Positions 16,893 to 25,240 of a stretch of 42,097 nucleotides of DNA are shown one piece after another. How positions within the stretch are numbered: position 1 is the first letter of the stretch; each line of letters begins with the position of its first letter. A program made the translations under genes and the position numbers. This DNA comes from an uncultured Oscillospiraceae bacterium (GTDB taxonomy: Bacteria > Bacillota > Clostridia > Oscillospirales > Oscillospiraceae). The stretch lies in assembly GCA_947624385.1 (NCBI GenBank), contig CANQJZ010000018.1, positions 1 to 42,097 of the forward strand, written 5' to 3'. The notes below the pieces were generated by a model, which saw only the letters and a list, made by a program, of their open reading frames with translations, searched no databases and was not told where the DNA came from.

Positions 16893-19061
16893 ATGAAGCG
16901 TAAAAGACTGCTGTCGCTGCTGCTGTGCCTGGCGCTGCTGGCCGGGTTTGCCGGCGTGAGCGCCTACGCGGAGGAAGAGCCGCCGGCGGAAGAGCCGGAG
17001 ACCTGGGAGGAGCCGGCCGCCGAGCCGGACACCATGCCGGAGTTCGGCGACGAGGCCGTGCCCGCGCCGGGGTGGACCAGGTCGAGCGTGGACTATTTTG
17101 ACCCGGCGGAGCAGAACATGAAAAACGAGACCGCCAATATGCTCACGGCCGACGCCGCGGCGTGGACGGAGGGCTGGTACGCCGTGGCCCCGGTGGACGG
17201 CGCGGACCCCTGGCTGACGCTGACCGCGCCCGTGGAGGTGAGCGGCGAGGTCAACCTGATCCTGAAGGACGGGGCCAAGCTGCGGGCGGTCGGTATCACC
17301 GTGGCCGACGAGAGCAGCCTGACCGTCTGGGCCGCCTCCAAGGGCGGGGACGGTCGGCTGGAGGTGGCGCATATGGCTATGACCGGCGTGCCGGCCCTGT
17401 CCGGCAAGGTCACCGTGAAGGGCGGCGTCGTGACCGCGGCTGGCGTCACCGGGGAGTTTGCCGTGGATGGCAGCTACAACTGCGTGACCCTGGGCGGCAC
17501 CGATGAGTACAACAACCAGCCGGTGGGCTGGACCGGCGGCCCGGTCCCTGACTGGAACAGCCTGGGCTGGTTCTCCGTCCTGCCTGTGTCGGAGACGAGC
17601 CTGGCCGTGTACGGAGACGCGAGCGGCGGCGTTGTCCAGGCGGGAGCCACCGCCGACTTTGCGGCCGCGCTGAATATGATGACGGTCGATGGACCCGTGA
17701 GCGTGGAAGCGACTGAGAGCGCGGCCTGGTCCGTGGACGGCGTTTCCCAAATGGACGGACATACGCTGACCGTGGCCCCGGAGGAGACGACGCCGGTGCT
17801 GACCGTTACGGCCAGCTATAACGGCTATACCGCCTCCGTGCAGATATCGGTGGAGATCCCGGCAACGCCGGAGCCCACGGCGGAACCGACGCCGGAGCCC
17901 ACGGCGGAACCGACGCCGGAGCCGACACCGGAGCCGACAGCTGAACCCACGCCGGAGCCTACGGCTGAACCTACACCGGAGCCTACGCCGGAACCGACAC
18001 CGGAGCCGACAGCTGAACCCACGCCGGAGCCTACGGCGGAACCCACGCCGGAGCCCACGGTTGAACCGACACCGGAGCCGACAGCTGAACCCACGCCGGA
18101 GCCCACGGCTGAACCTACGCCGGAGCCTACGGCGGTACCCACGGCTGAACCCACGCCGGAGCCGGCACCCGCGCCCGTTGAGGAAGCGCCTACGCCCGTT
18201 CCCAGCGTGGAGGGCCAGGTCAACAAGGGCAGCGAGGACCTGCCGGTCGTGACGCTGCCGGAGGGGACGGTATTGGCGGAGCTTCTGCTGACGGAGGACG
18301 ACCGGCTGGCGGGGAGCGTGTCCGTGCAGCTGGACCTGGACGACGCCTCTTCCACGGTCACCGACGAGCAGAAGGCCCAGGTGGAGGAAGCCCTCAAGGA
18401 GCTGAGCGGCGTAGGCACCGTGGGCCAGTATCTGGACCTGAAGCTTTTCAAGACGGTGGACGGCACCATGACGCCCATCAAGGAGCTGGCCGAGGGCAAG
18501 ACCCTGGAACTGACCATCCAGATCCCGGAGGCCATGCGGGCCGAGAACCGCACCTTCTCCGTCATACGCCTGCATGAGGGCGACGAGAAGGCGGCCATCC
18601 TGGCCGACCAGGACGAGGACCCGGCCACCGTGACCATCCTGACGGACAGGTTCTCCATCTACGCGCTGGCGTACACGGAACCGGCGCCTCCTGCGACGAG
18701 CGAACCCACCGCCACGCCGGAGCCTACGGCCGAACCCACGGCGGAACCCACTGCCACGCCGGAGCCCACGGCCGAGCCGACGCCTACGCCGACGTTGACG
18801 CCGGAGCCGACGCCCACGCCGACTCTGACGCCGGAGCCCACGCCCACGCCCACGTTGACACCCGTGCCCACGGCGGCGCCCACGCTGACGCCTGTGCCCA
18901 CGGCGGCGCCCACGTTGACGCCTGTGCCCACGAACACGGCGCCTCCCACGGGCGACGCGAGCCACGCGGGACTGTGGCTGGCCCTGCTGGCCGGAAGCGC
19001 TATGGCGCTGCTGCTGGTGCTGATGGTGGCGAGAAGGTACACGGCGAACGAGGATAAGTGA
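16893..19061 (+). CDS. Cell-surface protein with Pro/Thr/Glu repeats and C-terminal sorting-type anchor
   Basis: A 722-residue exported protein. ATG 16893 behind GGAGGG gives a clear signal peptide ([20 protein letters not shown], cleavage near AYAEE). The N-terminal 320 residues are a beta-rich region with no recognised catalytic motif. Two low-complexity blocks of [11 protein letters not shown] type (about residues 325-425 and 605-690) flank a globular domain around 430-600. The C-terminus has PPTGD, a hydrophobic helix and a basic tail, like a non-canonical sortase signal. The protein is probably wall- or membrane-linked, with the repeats as a stalk. Function unknown. Confidence 0.85.
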   Translation: MKRKRLLSLLLCLALLAGFAGVSAYAEEEPPAEEPETWEEPAAEPDTMPEFGDEAVPAPGWTRSSVDYFDPAEQNMKNETANMLTADAAAWTEGWYAVAPVDGADPWLTLTAPVEVSGEVNLILKDGAKLRAVGITVADESSLTVWAASKGGDGRLEVAHMAMTGVPALSGKVTVKGGVVTAAGVTGEFAVDGSYNCVTLGGTDEYNNQPVGWTGGPVPDWNSLGWFSVLPVSETSLAVYGDASGGVVQAGATADFAAALNMMTVDGPVSVEATESAAWSVDGVSQMDGHTLTVAPEETTPVLTVTASYNGYTASVQISVEIPATPEPTAEPTPEPTAEPTPEPTPEPTAEPTPEPTAEPTPEPTPEPTPEPTAEPTPEPTAEPTPEPTVEPTPEPTAEPTPEPTAEPTPEPTAVPTAEPTPEPAPAPVEEAPTPVPSVEGQVNKGSEDLPVVTLPEGTVLAELLLTEDDRLAGSVSVQLDLDDASSTVTDEQKAQVEEALKELSGVGTVGQYLDLKLFKTVDGTMTPIKELAEGKTLELTIQIPEAMRAENRTFSVIRLHEGDEKAAILADQDEDPATVTILTDRFSIYALAYTEPAPPATSEPTATPEPTAEPTAEPTATPEPTAEPTPTPTLTPEPTPTPTLTPEPTPTPTLTPVPTAAPTLTPVPTAAPTLTPVPTNTAPPTGDASHAGLWLALLAGSAMALLLVLMVARRYTANEDK
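17864..18175 (+). repeat. Pro/Thr/Glu-coding tandem repeat block 1
   Basis: Imperfect tandem copies of an 18-24 bp unit built on GAGCCCACGGCGGAACC, coding the alternating tetrapeptides EPTA and EPTP. Synonymous third-base changes between copies suggest selection on the protein. Confidence 0.85.
18695..18945 (+). repeat. Pro/Thr-coding tandem repeat block 2
   Basis: A second low-complexity block near the C-terminus with units such as [10 protein letters not shown] and [10 protein letters not shown], between the globular domain and the anchor helix. Confidence 0.8.
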
Positions 19062-19082
19062 TACATACGAGATAAATATTTC

Positions 19083-19111
19083 ACAGCCGGCGGGTGACCC
19101 GCCGGCTGTGA
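19083..19111. terminator. Long GC-rich palindrome after the surface-protein gene
   Basis: A nearly 14-bp perfect stem around CAGCCGGCGGG with a TGA loop, 20 bp after the stop codon. There is no U-run on the plus strand, so it may be a weak terminator or an mRNA 3'-end protector. Confidence 0.5.
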
Positions 19112-19126
19112 CACTGTAAATTTTGG

Positions 19127-19155
19127 TTGACATACCATCACATTTTTTATATAAT
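19127..19155 (+). promoter_or_regulatory. Strong sigma-A promoter of rpmH
   Basis: A consensus TTGACA (19127-19132), 17-bp spacer and TATAAT (19150-19155), giving a leader of about 75 nt before rpmH. Confidence 0.9.
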
Positions 19156-19238
19156 AACCAAGTTGCTGCATGAAAGCCAACTAACGGCGGCCGTCAGGCC
19201 GACGATGAGTAATTTGGAAAGAAAGGACGAAACGAAAA

Positions 19239-19373
19239 ATGCTGCGAACCTATCAGCCCAAGAAGCGCCACGCCCAGATGGAGCATGGCTTCCGCAAGCG
19301 CATGTCCACCCGCAACGGCCGGAAAGTGCTGTCCGCCCGCCGCGCAAAGGGCCGCAAGAAGCTGAGCTACTGA
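19239..19373 (+). CDS. rpmH: 50S ribosomal protein L34
   Basis: A 44-residue basic protein, exactly the usual L34 length, beginning [13 protein letters not shown] and ending with [18 protein letters not shown], typical of bL34. It was located by reading the sequence behind GAAAGGACG. It is part of the large ribosomal subunit and the first gene of the conserved rpmH-rnpA-yidD-yidC-jag cluster. Confidence 0.97.
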   Translation: MLRTYQPKKRHAQMEHGFRKRMSTRNGRKVLSARRAKGRKKLSY

Positions 19374-19398
19374 GACACAGATCGGTGAACGGGGAACC

Positions 19399-19734
19399 GT
19401 GAGAGCGACCACCTCCCTGAAACAGGACCGGGATTTCCGGCGGGTCTACCGCAAGGGCGTCAGCGCCGTGCGGCCCTGCCTGGTGGTATATGCCCGCAGG
19501 ACGAACGGGCGGGAAAACCGCCTGGGCATCACCGTGACCGCCAAGGTGGGCAAGGCCCACACGCGCAATCTGGTGCGCCGCCGTCTGCGGGAGATATACC
19601 GTCTGCACGAAGACGGCATCCGCAAGGGCTATGACTTTGTGGTCGTGGCCCGGACACGGGCCGCCTCGGCGGAGTACCGGCGTCTGGAAAAAGAATTTCT
19701 GTCCGCGAGCGAAGAGCTGGGGGCGGCGCTGTGA
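19399..19734 (+). CDS. rnpA: Ribonuclease P protein component
   Basis: A 111-residue basic protein that supports the RNase P RNA in tRNA 5'-end maturation. It has the RNR motif region [16 protein letters not shown] and the N-terminal [13 protein letters not shown]. The GTG 19399 start is 25 bp after rpmH. Its stop overlaps the yidD start (GTGA). Confidence 0.96.
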   Translation: MRATTSLKQDRDFRRVYRKGVSAVRPCLVVYARRTNGRENRLGITVTAKVGKAHTRNLVRRRLREIYRLHEDGIRKGYDFVVVARTRAASAEYRRLEKEFLSASEELGAAL

Positions 19735-19949
19735 AGCGGCTGCTGCTGGCTTGTATCCGTTTCTATCGGAGGCGTATTTCCCCGTACACCAGGCCCCACT
19801 GCCGGTTCATCCCCACGTGCAGCCAGTACGCCATCACCGCCATCGAGCGGTACGGCGCCTGGAAGGGCGGGTGGCTGGCCCTCAAGCGCTTTTGCCGGTG
19901 CCACCCCTTCCACAGGGGGGAACACGAGTTTTACGACCCTGTACCGTAA
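19731..19949 (+). CDS. yidD: Membrane protein insertion efficiency factor YidD
   Basis: A 72-residue protein with the invariant block [18 protein letters not shown] followed by [14 protein letters not shown] and the tail [12 protein letters not shown]. It assists YidC-dependent membrane insertion. It is translationally coupled to rnpA and followed by yidC after 16 bp. Confidence 0.96.
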   Translation: MKRLLLACIRFYRRRISPYTRPHCRFIPTCSQYAITAIERYGAWKGGWLALKRFCRCHPFHRGEHEFYDPVP

Positions 19950-19965
19950 AATTTAGGAGAAGAAT

Positions 19966-21321
19966 ATGTTAAAAGCAATCGCAAAGCCCTTTGGCGTGCT
20001 GATGCTCTGGCTTTACGACTTTGTGGGCAACTACGGCGTGGCCGTCATTTTGTTCGCCCTGGTGGTAAAGCTCATCATGCTGCCGTTCCAGCTCAAGAGC
20101 AAAAAGAGCATGATGCGCATGAGCCGTATGACGCCCCGGCTGAAGGAGCTGGAGAAGAAATACGGCAACGACCAGCAGCGCTATCAGATGGAGATGGCCA
20201 AGCTGTATAAGGAGGAGGGCGTCAACCCCATGGGCGGGTGCCTGTGGAGCTTCCTGCCGTTCCCCATTTTGATCGCCCTGTACCAGGCCATCCGCTACCC
20301 CCTGACCATCATGATGGGCGTGGGGGAGGACCTGCTGGCCGAGGGCGGCGCCGTCTTCCAGAAGCTGGCGGCCCTTGGTTACCAGACCCAGACCGGGCGC
20401 ACGGCCTTTTACGACCAGATCTTCCAGTCCAAGTTCATCACCGAGCACTTCGACGCCTTCGCCGGGATATCGGACAAGCTCCAGCCCCTCAGCTATAAGT
20501 TCCTGGGCCTGGACCTGAGCTCCACGCCGTCGTTTGCGTTCTGGCGGTGGGACTTCTCCAGCGCGTCGGCGTGGCTGCCGGCATTGGGCCTGTTCATGAT
20601 CCCGGTGCTGTCGGCGCTTTTGAGCTGGTTTTCCATGAAGGTGTCCAACGCCGCCAGCCCCCAGACCGCCGATACCCAGCGGCAGATGCGGACCATGAAC
20701 CTGATCATGCCGCTGATGAGCCTGTATATCTGCTTCACCATGCCCGCCGTCATGGGCATCTACTGGATCGCCCAGAGCGTGTTCGCCATCGCCCAGGATA
20801 TGATCCTGAACCGGGTGTACAACAAGCAGCTTGACGTGGAGGACGCGGACCGTATCGAGCGGGAGAAGGCCAAAGAGGCGGAATTGGAGGCCAAGCGGGC
20901 CGAGACCGAACGGCTGAAGGCCGAGGGCGCGACGGTGGAGAACCGAAACACCTCCAGGAAGAACAAGCGCGCCGTGGCCGCCCAGAAGGAAGTGGAGCGC
21001 AAGGCCGCCGAGGCGAGGGCCGCGAAGCTGGCCAAAAAGGGCCTGAGCGAGGACGACATCCCCGACTCCCAGGTGGGTGACAGGCGCTATGCCCGGGGCC
21101 GGGCCTATGTGGCGGACCGGTACTCCAACCCGGACGAGGCCGAGGAAAAGACGAAGGCCGCCGCGGCGGAGAGCGCGGCGTATGACGAGACGGAGACGGC
21201 TGCGGAGCCGTCCGACGAGACCCGGGCCGAGGATATGGCGCCCGCGCTGACCGAGGCGGTCCCCGAGGCCGGGGAAGACGGGCCGGAGGCGGAAGAACAG
21301 CCGGCCGGCGACAGCGAGTGA
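19966..21321 (+). CDS. yidC: Membrane protein insertase YidC/OxaA
   Basis: A 451-residue insertase of the Gram-positive type, without the large periplasmic domain. Membrane segments begin at LYDFVGNYGVAVILFALVVK and continue through the hydrophilic-groove helices (the ALVVKLIMLPFQ and YICFTMPAVMGIYW segments). After about residue 285 comes a long charged tail, first a Lys/Glu/Ala coiled-coil-like region and then an acidic end, longer than in B. subtilis. The tail may contact ribosomes or KhpB. The start ATG 19966 is behind TTAGGAG. Confidence 0.95.
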   Translation: MLKAIAKPFGVLMLWLYDFVGNYGVAVILFALVVKLIMLPFQLKSKKSMMRMSRMTPRLKELEKKYGNDQQRYQMEMAKLYKEEGVNPMGGCLWSFLPFPILIALYQAIRYPLTIMMGVGEDLLAEGGAVFQKLAALGYQTQTGRTAFYDQIFQSKFITEHFDAFAGISDKLQPLSYKFLGLDLSSTPSFAFWRWDFSSASAWLPALGLFMIPVLSALLSWFSMKVSNAASPQTADTQRQMRTMNLIMPLMSLYICFTMPAVMGIYWIAQSVFAIAQDMILNRVYNKQLDVEDADRIEREKAKEAELEAKRAETERLKAEGATVENRNTSRKNKRAVAAQKEVERKAAEARAAKLAKKGLSEDDIPDSQVGDRRYARGRAYVADRYSNPDEAEEKTKAAAAESAAYDETETAAEPSDETRAEDMAPALTEAVPEAGEDGPEAEEQPAGDSE

Positions 21322-21338
21322 GTTGACGGAGGAAGAAC

Positions 21339-22208
21339 GTGTCAATGCAAAAGTCGATAGAAGTCCATGGAAAGACAACGGACGACGCCATTGCAAAGGG
21401 CCTGGCAGAGCTGGGTCTGGAGCGGGACGACGTGTCCGTGGAGATCGTAGAGCGGGGCAAGAAGGGCGTGTTCGGCATCGGCGCCGTGGAGGCGGTGGTG
21501 CGCCTGAGCTACGAGGCCCCGGATGAAGCGCCCAGGCCCGCGGCGAAACCGGTGGCCCCGAAGCCCGCGCCGGCTACGCCTAAGGCGGCGGCACCCAAGC
21601 CCGTGCCTGCCCCTAAGCCGGAGGCGGCCAAGCCCGCCCCCAAGCCAGCGCCCGCGCCCAAGGCGGAACCGCCCAAGCCCGCGACCGCCGCGTACGCCAG
21701 GCCGGAGGGGTCCCAGGCCCAGCAGACGGAGGCCTTTTTGAAGGGGCTTTTGGCGCACATGGGCGTTCAGGCGGATATCACCATCAGCCAGCGGGAAAAC
21801 GACGGTCTGGACGTGCAGCTCAGCGGCGAGCATATCGGCGCGGTGATCGGCCGCCGGGGCGAGACCCTTGACGCCATCCAGTACCTGACCAACTATGCCG
21901 TGAACCGGGGCAGCGACCGCCACGGCCATATCAACGTGGACGCGGAGAATTACCGCTCCAAGCGGGAGGATTCCCTGGTCCACCTGGCGGAGAAGATGGC
22001 GGAAAAGGCCATCAAGTATAAGCGCAGTATGGCGCTGGAGCCCATGAATTCCTATGAGCGGCATGTGATCCACGCCGCATTGCAGGACTATGAGGGCGTC
22101 ACCACCAGCTCCATCGGCACGGAGCCCAACCGCCGGGTGGTGGTGTCCTACGTCAAGCCCGAGGGCAAAAAAGAGGACAGCGACAAGGGCTACAAAGAGT
22201 GGTGTTGA
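21339..22208 (+). CDS. khpB: RNA-binding protein KhpB (Jag/SpoIIIJ-associated)
   Basis: A 289-residue cytoplasmic RNA-binding protein. Residues 1-55 form a Jag-N domain (SIEVHGKTTDDAIAKGLAEL), residues 60-125 a Lys/Pro/Ala-rich linker, then a KH domain (EHIGAVIGRRGETLDAIQYL) and a C-terminal R3H domain (NSYERHVIHAALQ with the Arg-x3-His). GTG 21339 has GGAGG upstream; an ATG two codons later is also possible. It is the last gene of the rpmH cluster. mnmE and mnmG, which often follow, are absent here. Confidence 0.93.
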   Translation: MSMQKSIEVHGKTTDDAIAKGLAELGLERDDVSVEIVERGKKGVFGIGAVEAVVRLSYEAPDEAPRPAAKPVAPKPAPATPKAAAPKPVPAPKPEAAKPAPKPAPAPKAEPPKPATAAYARPEGSQAQQTEAFLKGLLAHMGVQADITISQRENDGLDVQLSGEHIGAVIGRRGETLDAIQYLTNYAVNRGSDRHGHINVDAENYRSKREDSLVHLAEKMAEKAIKYKRSMALEPMNSYERHVIHAALQDYEGVTTSSIGTEPNRRVVVSYVKPEGKKEDSDKGYKEWC

Positions 22209-22386
22209 GTCGATAGCAAGATGCGAAGCATCTTGCTATCGAGAGGGGATGCGGCCCGCATACGCGCACTCGCTCCGCTCGCACACTGCGCGGGCCGAGA
22301 AGAATTTTTCCCGACGTACACGCCGCCGGGAAAAATCATCCGACTTTTTTCGCCGCTCCGGCGGCGAACTCTGCGAGGCAGAATGA
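22209..22386. repeat. Palindrome-rich intergenic segment
   Basis: It contains a perfect 15-bp inverted repeat (TCGATAGCAAGATGC with its complement, 22209-22242), an ATTTTTCCCG/CGGGAAAAAT pair, and short GC palindromes such as CGCCGCTCCGGCGGCG. No gene is supported. It looks like a structured intergenic repeat of the kind dispersed in bacterial genomes, but copy number cannot be judged here. Confidence 0.4.
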
Positions 22387-22416
22387 AAGCGGGACGACTT
22401 GTTCGTCCCGCTTTTT
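22387..22416 (+). terminator. Terminator before the MBOAT gene
   Basis: AAGCGGGACGA pairs with TCGTCCCGCTT, ending in a T-run. It probably ends the rpmH-khpB transcript. Confidence 0.85.
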
Positions 22417-22439
22417 GCAAAAGAAAGGAGGGCAGCGCT

Positions 22440-23897
22440 ATGGTGTTTTCCAGCGCGATCTTTCTGTTCGTGTTTTTCCCGGCGGTGTTCGCCGCGTATC
22501 ATATCGTCCCCGGCGTCAGGGGCAAAAACGTTGTCCTGCTTCTGGCGAGCCTTGTCTTTTACAGCTTCGGACGGCTGGCCTACGTGCCGGTGCTGCTGGG
22601 CAGCGTCCTCATAAACTGGGGCGCCGGTCGGCTGCTGGGCGCGGTGGAAAGCCGGCGCAAACGCCGGGTGGTCGCGGTCGTGGCGGCGATACTGGACCTG
22701 GGCGCGCTGGGCGTATTTAAATACCTGGACTTTTTCGTGGGGAACATCAACGCAATTGTCGGTACGGACATCCCTCTGCCGTCCATCCCCCTGCCCTTGG
22801 GCGTGTCCTTTTTCACCTTCACCGCCCTGAGCTACGTCATCGAGGTATATCGCAAGCCGGGGAATATGGCGGAAAGTTTTCTGGACACGGCCCTTTATAT
22901 CTCCTTTTTCCCCACCATCCTGTCCGGCCCTATCGTGCAGTGGAAGACCGCCGCGCCCCAGCTCAGGGAGCGCACGTGCTCGGCGGAGGGTACCGCCCGG
23001 GGCATCCGGCGGCTCATCGTGGGTATGGCAAAAAAGCTGCTGATCGCGGACATCGTGGGCAAGCTGGTGGACGGCATTTACGCCGGGACCGTGGTGGACG
23101 CACGGCTGGCGTGGCTGGGCGCGGTGGGGTACGCCGTGCAGATCTACTTCGATTTTGCCGGGTATTCCGATATGGCCATCGGCATCGGGCAGGTGTTCGG
23201 CTTCGCGCTGCCGGAGAACTTCGACCGGCCCTATACGGCGTTGGGGCTGACGGATTTCTGGAAGCGCTGGCATATCAGTTTGACCACATGGTTTCGCAGC
23301 TATGTCTATATGCCGCTGGTCATGAGCGGGCCGCTGCAGGGGCTCTATAAGAAATGGGCGCGGAAATATGGCAGGGCCAAGGCCAACAAGCTGTCCATTT
23401 TGATCCCTATGGCGGTGGTGTGGCTGCTGACGGGCCTGTGGCACGGGGCGGCATGGAACTTCGTGCTGTGGGGGCTGTGGCACGGGTCGTTCTGCGCGCT
23501 GGAGGGCGTGGGGCTTATCCCGGTGCGCAAGCTGGAAAAGTCCGGACCCGGACGGTGGGTCCTGCGGCTTTATACCTGGCTGGTGATACTGCTGGGCGTG
23601 GTGCTGTTCCGGGCCGGAAGTCTCGCCCAGGCGGGGCAGATGCTGGGCGCTATGTTCGCCGGCTGGCGGTTTACCCCGGCGGGAACGCTGCAATTGCAGG
23701 TGCTCTGCACGCCCCTGGCGGTATCCGTTCTGGCGTTCGGTCTGGCGGCGTCTCTGATCCCCGGGGGCTGGACGGCGTGGCGTGAAAAGAGCTGGTTCCA
23801 GCCCCTTTCCTATGTGCTGTGCCTGGGGCTGTTCGCGCTGTGCGTGATGAATATGGCCCAGAGCGGCTTTGCGCCGTTCATCTATCTGCAATTCTGA
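22440..23897 (+). CDS. MBOAT-family O-acyltransferase (AlgI/DltB-like)
   Basis: A 485-residue polytopic membrane protein. ATG 22440 behind AAAGGAGGG is chosen over a longer frame from 22221 that would code through the terminator. The MBOAT core is visible: LTDFWKRWHISLTTWFRSYV, then LTGLWHGAAWNFVLWGLWHG, containing the conserved His. AlgI-type enzymes pass acetyl groups across the membrane to a partner that modifies an exported polysaccharide. The next gene codes the expected DHHW/AlgX-like partner 14 bp later. The polymer target is unknown. Confidence 0.93.
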   Translation: MVFSSAIFLFVFFPAVFAAYHIVPGVRGKNVVLLLASLVFYSFGRLAYVPVLLGSVLINWGAGRLLGAVESRRKRRVVAVVAAILDLGALGVFKYLDFFVGNINAIVGTDIPLPSIPLPLGVSFFTFTALSYVIEVYRKPGNMAESFLDTALYISFFPTILSGPIVQWKTAAPQLRERTCSAEGTARGIRRLIVGMAKKLLIADIVGKLVDGIYAGTVVDARLAWLGAVGYAVQIYFDFAGYSDMAIGIGQVFGFALPENFDRPYTALGLTDFWKRWHISLTTWFRSYVYMPLVMSGPLQGLYKKWARKYGRAKANKLSILIPMAVVWLLTGLWHGAAWNFVLWGLWHGSFCALEGVGLIPVRKLEKSGPGRWVLRLYTWLVILLGVVLFRAGSLAQAGQMLGAMFAGWRFTPAGTLQLQVLCTPLAVSVLAFGLAASLIPGGWTAWREKSWFQPLSYVLCLGLFALCVMNMAQSGFAPFIYLQF

Positions 23898-23911
23898 GGG
23901 GAGGGAGCGGG

Positions 23912-25228
23912 ATGAAGAAATTCGGATACGTCCTGTTCGCCGCGGTGTTTTTCCTGGCATGCCTGGTCCCCAGCGTGGGCATGCTGGTCGCGGGTCCTGC
24001 CCCGGCGGCCGCCAACGAGGTACCCGCCGCCGTGCCCAGGCTTCGGAAAATGGACGGCAGCTTCAACACGAATGTGCTGAGCGAGGCGCAAAATTACGTG
24101 GCCAACGGCTTTTTCGGGCGGTTGGAGGGCATCACGGCATGGGACCGGCTGTGCGCCGACGGTTTTGACACCTCCGCCAACGACGACGTGCTCATCGGCC
24201 CGGACGGGTGGCTCTTTTACGGCGCGGCGGTCAACGACATCTCCGGCGCGAACCAGATGTCGGACCGGGCGATCTGGTGCGCCGCCCGGAGTCTGGCTCT
24301 CATGCAGGAGTGTGCCGAGAGCCGGGGCGCGCAGTTCCTGTTCACCGTCCCCTGCGGCAAGTACACCCTCTATCCCCGGCACGCGCCCGGCTATGTGACT
24401 GTGGCCGAGGGGAGCAACCGGGAACGGCTGGAAAGCGCGATGACGGCGCAGAGTGTAAATTATGTTAACCTTTATGAGCCGTTCGTGGAGCAGGACGAAG
24501 AGCTCTACTGGCAGTGGGACAGCCATTGGCACAGCCGGGGCGCGGCCCTGGCGGCGGACGAGATCATGCAGGCGGCGGGGCAGAAGACGGACTATTTCGC
24601 CGGACCGTTCACGCCGGTCTGGGACCACACGGGGGACCTTTACGAGATGCTCTATCCCACGGGAGACCTGGTAGAGGCGGACTATAACTGGGACCCGGGA
24701 TTTACGTTCGACTATACCAGTTCCTTCCGCTCGGCGGACGACATCATCATCCAGACGGAAAACCAAAGCGCGTCCGGGAGCCTTCTCATGTTCCGGGATT
24801 CCTCCGGCCGGAGCCTGTACCCCTATATGGCCCAGAGCTTCGGCAAGGCGTATTTCTCCAGACAGAACAATTATAGATTGGATTATGTAGACCAGCAAAA
24901 CGCCACGCTGGTGGTGGTCGAGCTGGCGGAGCGGACGCTGCCATACCTGCTGCAATACCCGGCAGTCGTCCCGGCGGCGGTGCGGGACGAGGCCGTGCTG
25001 GACGGGGCGTCGGCGGTGGACAGCGAGGTGACAAGCGAGGAACCGGGCATGACCGCCGAGGGGTACGTCAAGCTCACCGGGACGCTGCCCGAGACGGCGG
25101 TGGACGCAGCGGTGTACGTGCAGGCGGGCGGGGCGGTGTATGAGGCCATTCCCGGCGAGGGGTGCTTCACCGCGTATCTGCCCGACAGTGTGGATGTTAC
25201 AAACGCGCAGGTTTATGTGACAGACTGA
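23912..25228 (+). CDS. Exported DHHW/AlgX-like acyltransferase partner
   Basis: A 438-residue protein with an N-terminal membrane anchor or signal (KKFGYVLFAAVFFLACLVPS) and an extracellular domain. Family features include NVLSEAQNYVANGFFGR, GPDGWLFYGAAVND and the catalytic-type motif DSHWHSRGAALAADEI (Asp-x-His). The SGNH-like fold is shared with AlgX/AlgJ/PatB, which complete O-acetylation with an MBOAT partner. A C-terminal beta domain after residue 350 follows. ATG 23912 behind GGGAGGGAG. It probably decorates an exopolysaccharide or wall polymer. Confidence 0.85.
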   Translation: MKKFGYVLFAAVFFLACLVPSVGMLVAGPAPAAANEVPAAVPRLRKMDGSFNTNVLSEAQNYVANGFFGRLEGITAWDRLCADGFDTSANDDVLIGPDGWLFYGAAVNDISGANQMSDRAIWCAARSLALMQECAESRGAQFLFTVPCGKYTLYPRHAPGYVTVAEGSNRERLESAMTAQSVNYVNLYEPFVEQDEELYWQWDSHWHSRGAALAADEIMQAAGQKTDYFAGPFTPVWDHTGDLYEMLYPTGDLVEADYNWDPGFTFDYTSSFRSADDIIIQTENQSASGSLLMFRDSSGRSLYPYMAQSFGKAYFSRQNNYRLDYVDQQNATLVVVELAERTLPYLLQYPAVVPAAVRDEAVLDGASAVDSEVTSEEPGMTAEGYVKLTGTLPETAVDAAVYVQAGGAVYEAIPGEGCFTAYLPDSVDVTNAQVYVTD

Positions 25229-25240
25229 AAGGAGTTTATT

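Noticed and set aside
16725-19133. 802-residue minus-strand ORF rich in Arg and Gly
   Set aside because: It is the reverse reading of the repeat-rich surface-protein gene, has no ribosome site, and is low complexity only because of the repeats.
22221-22440. 73-residue N-terminal extension of the MBOAT protein
   Set aside because: It would read through an inverted repeat and a terminator; ATG 22440 has a strong ribosome site and starts at the first membrane helix.
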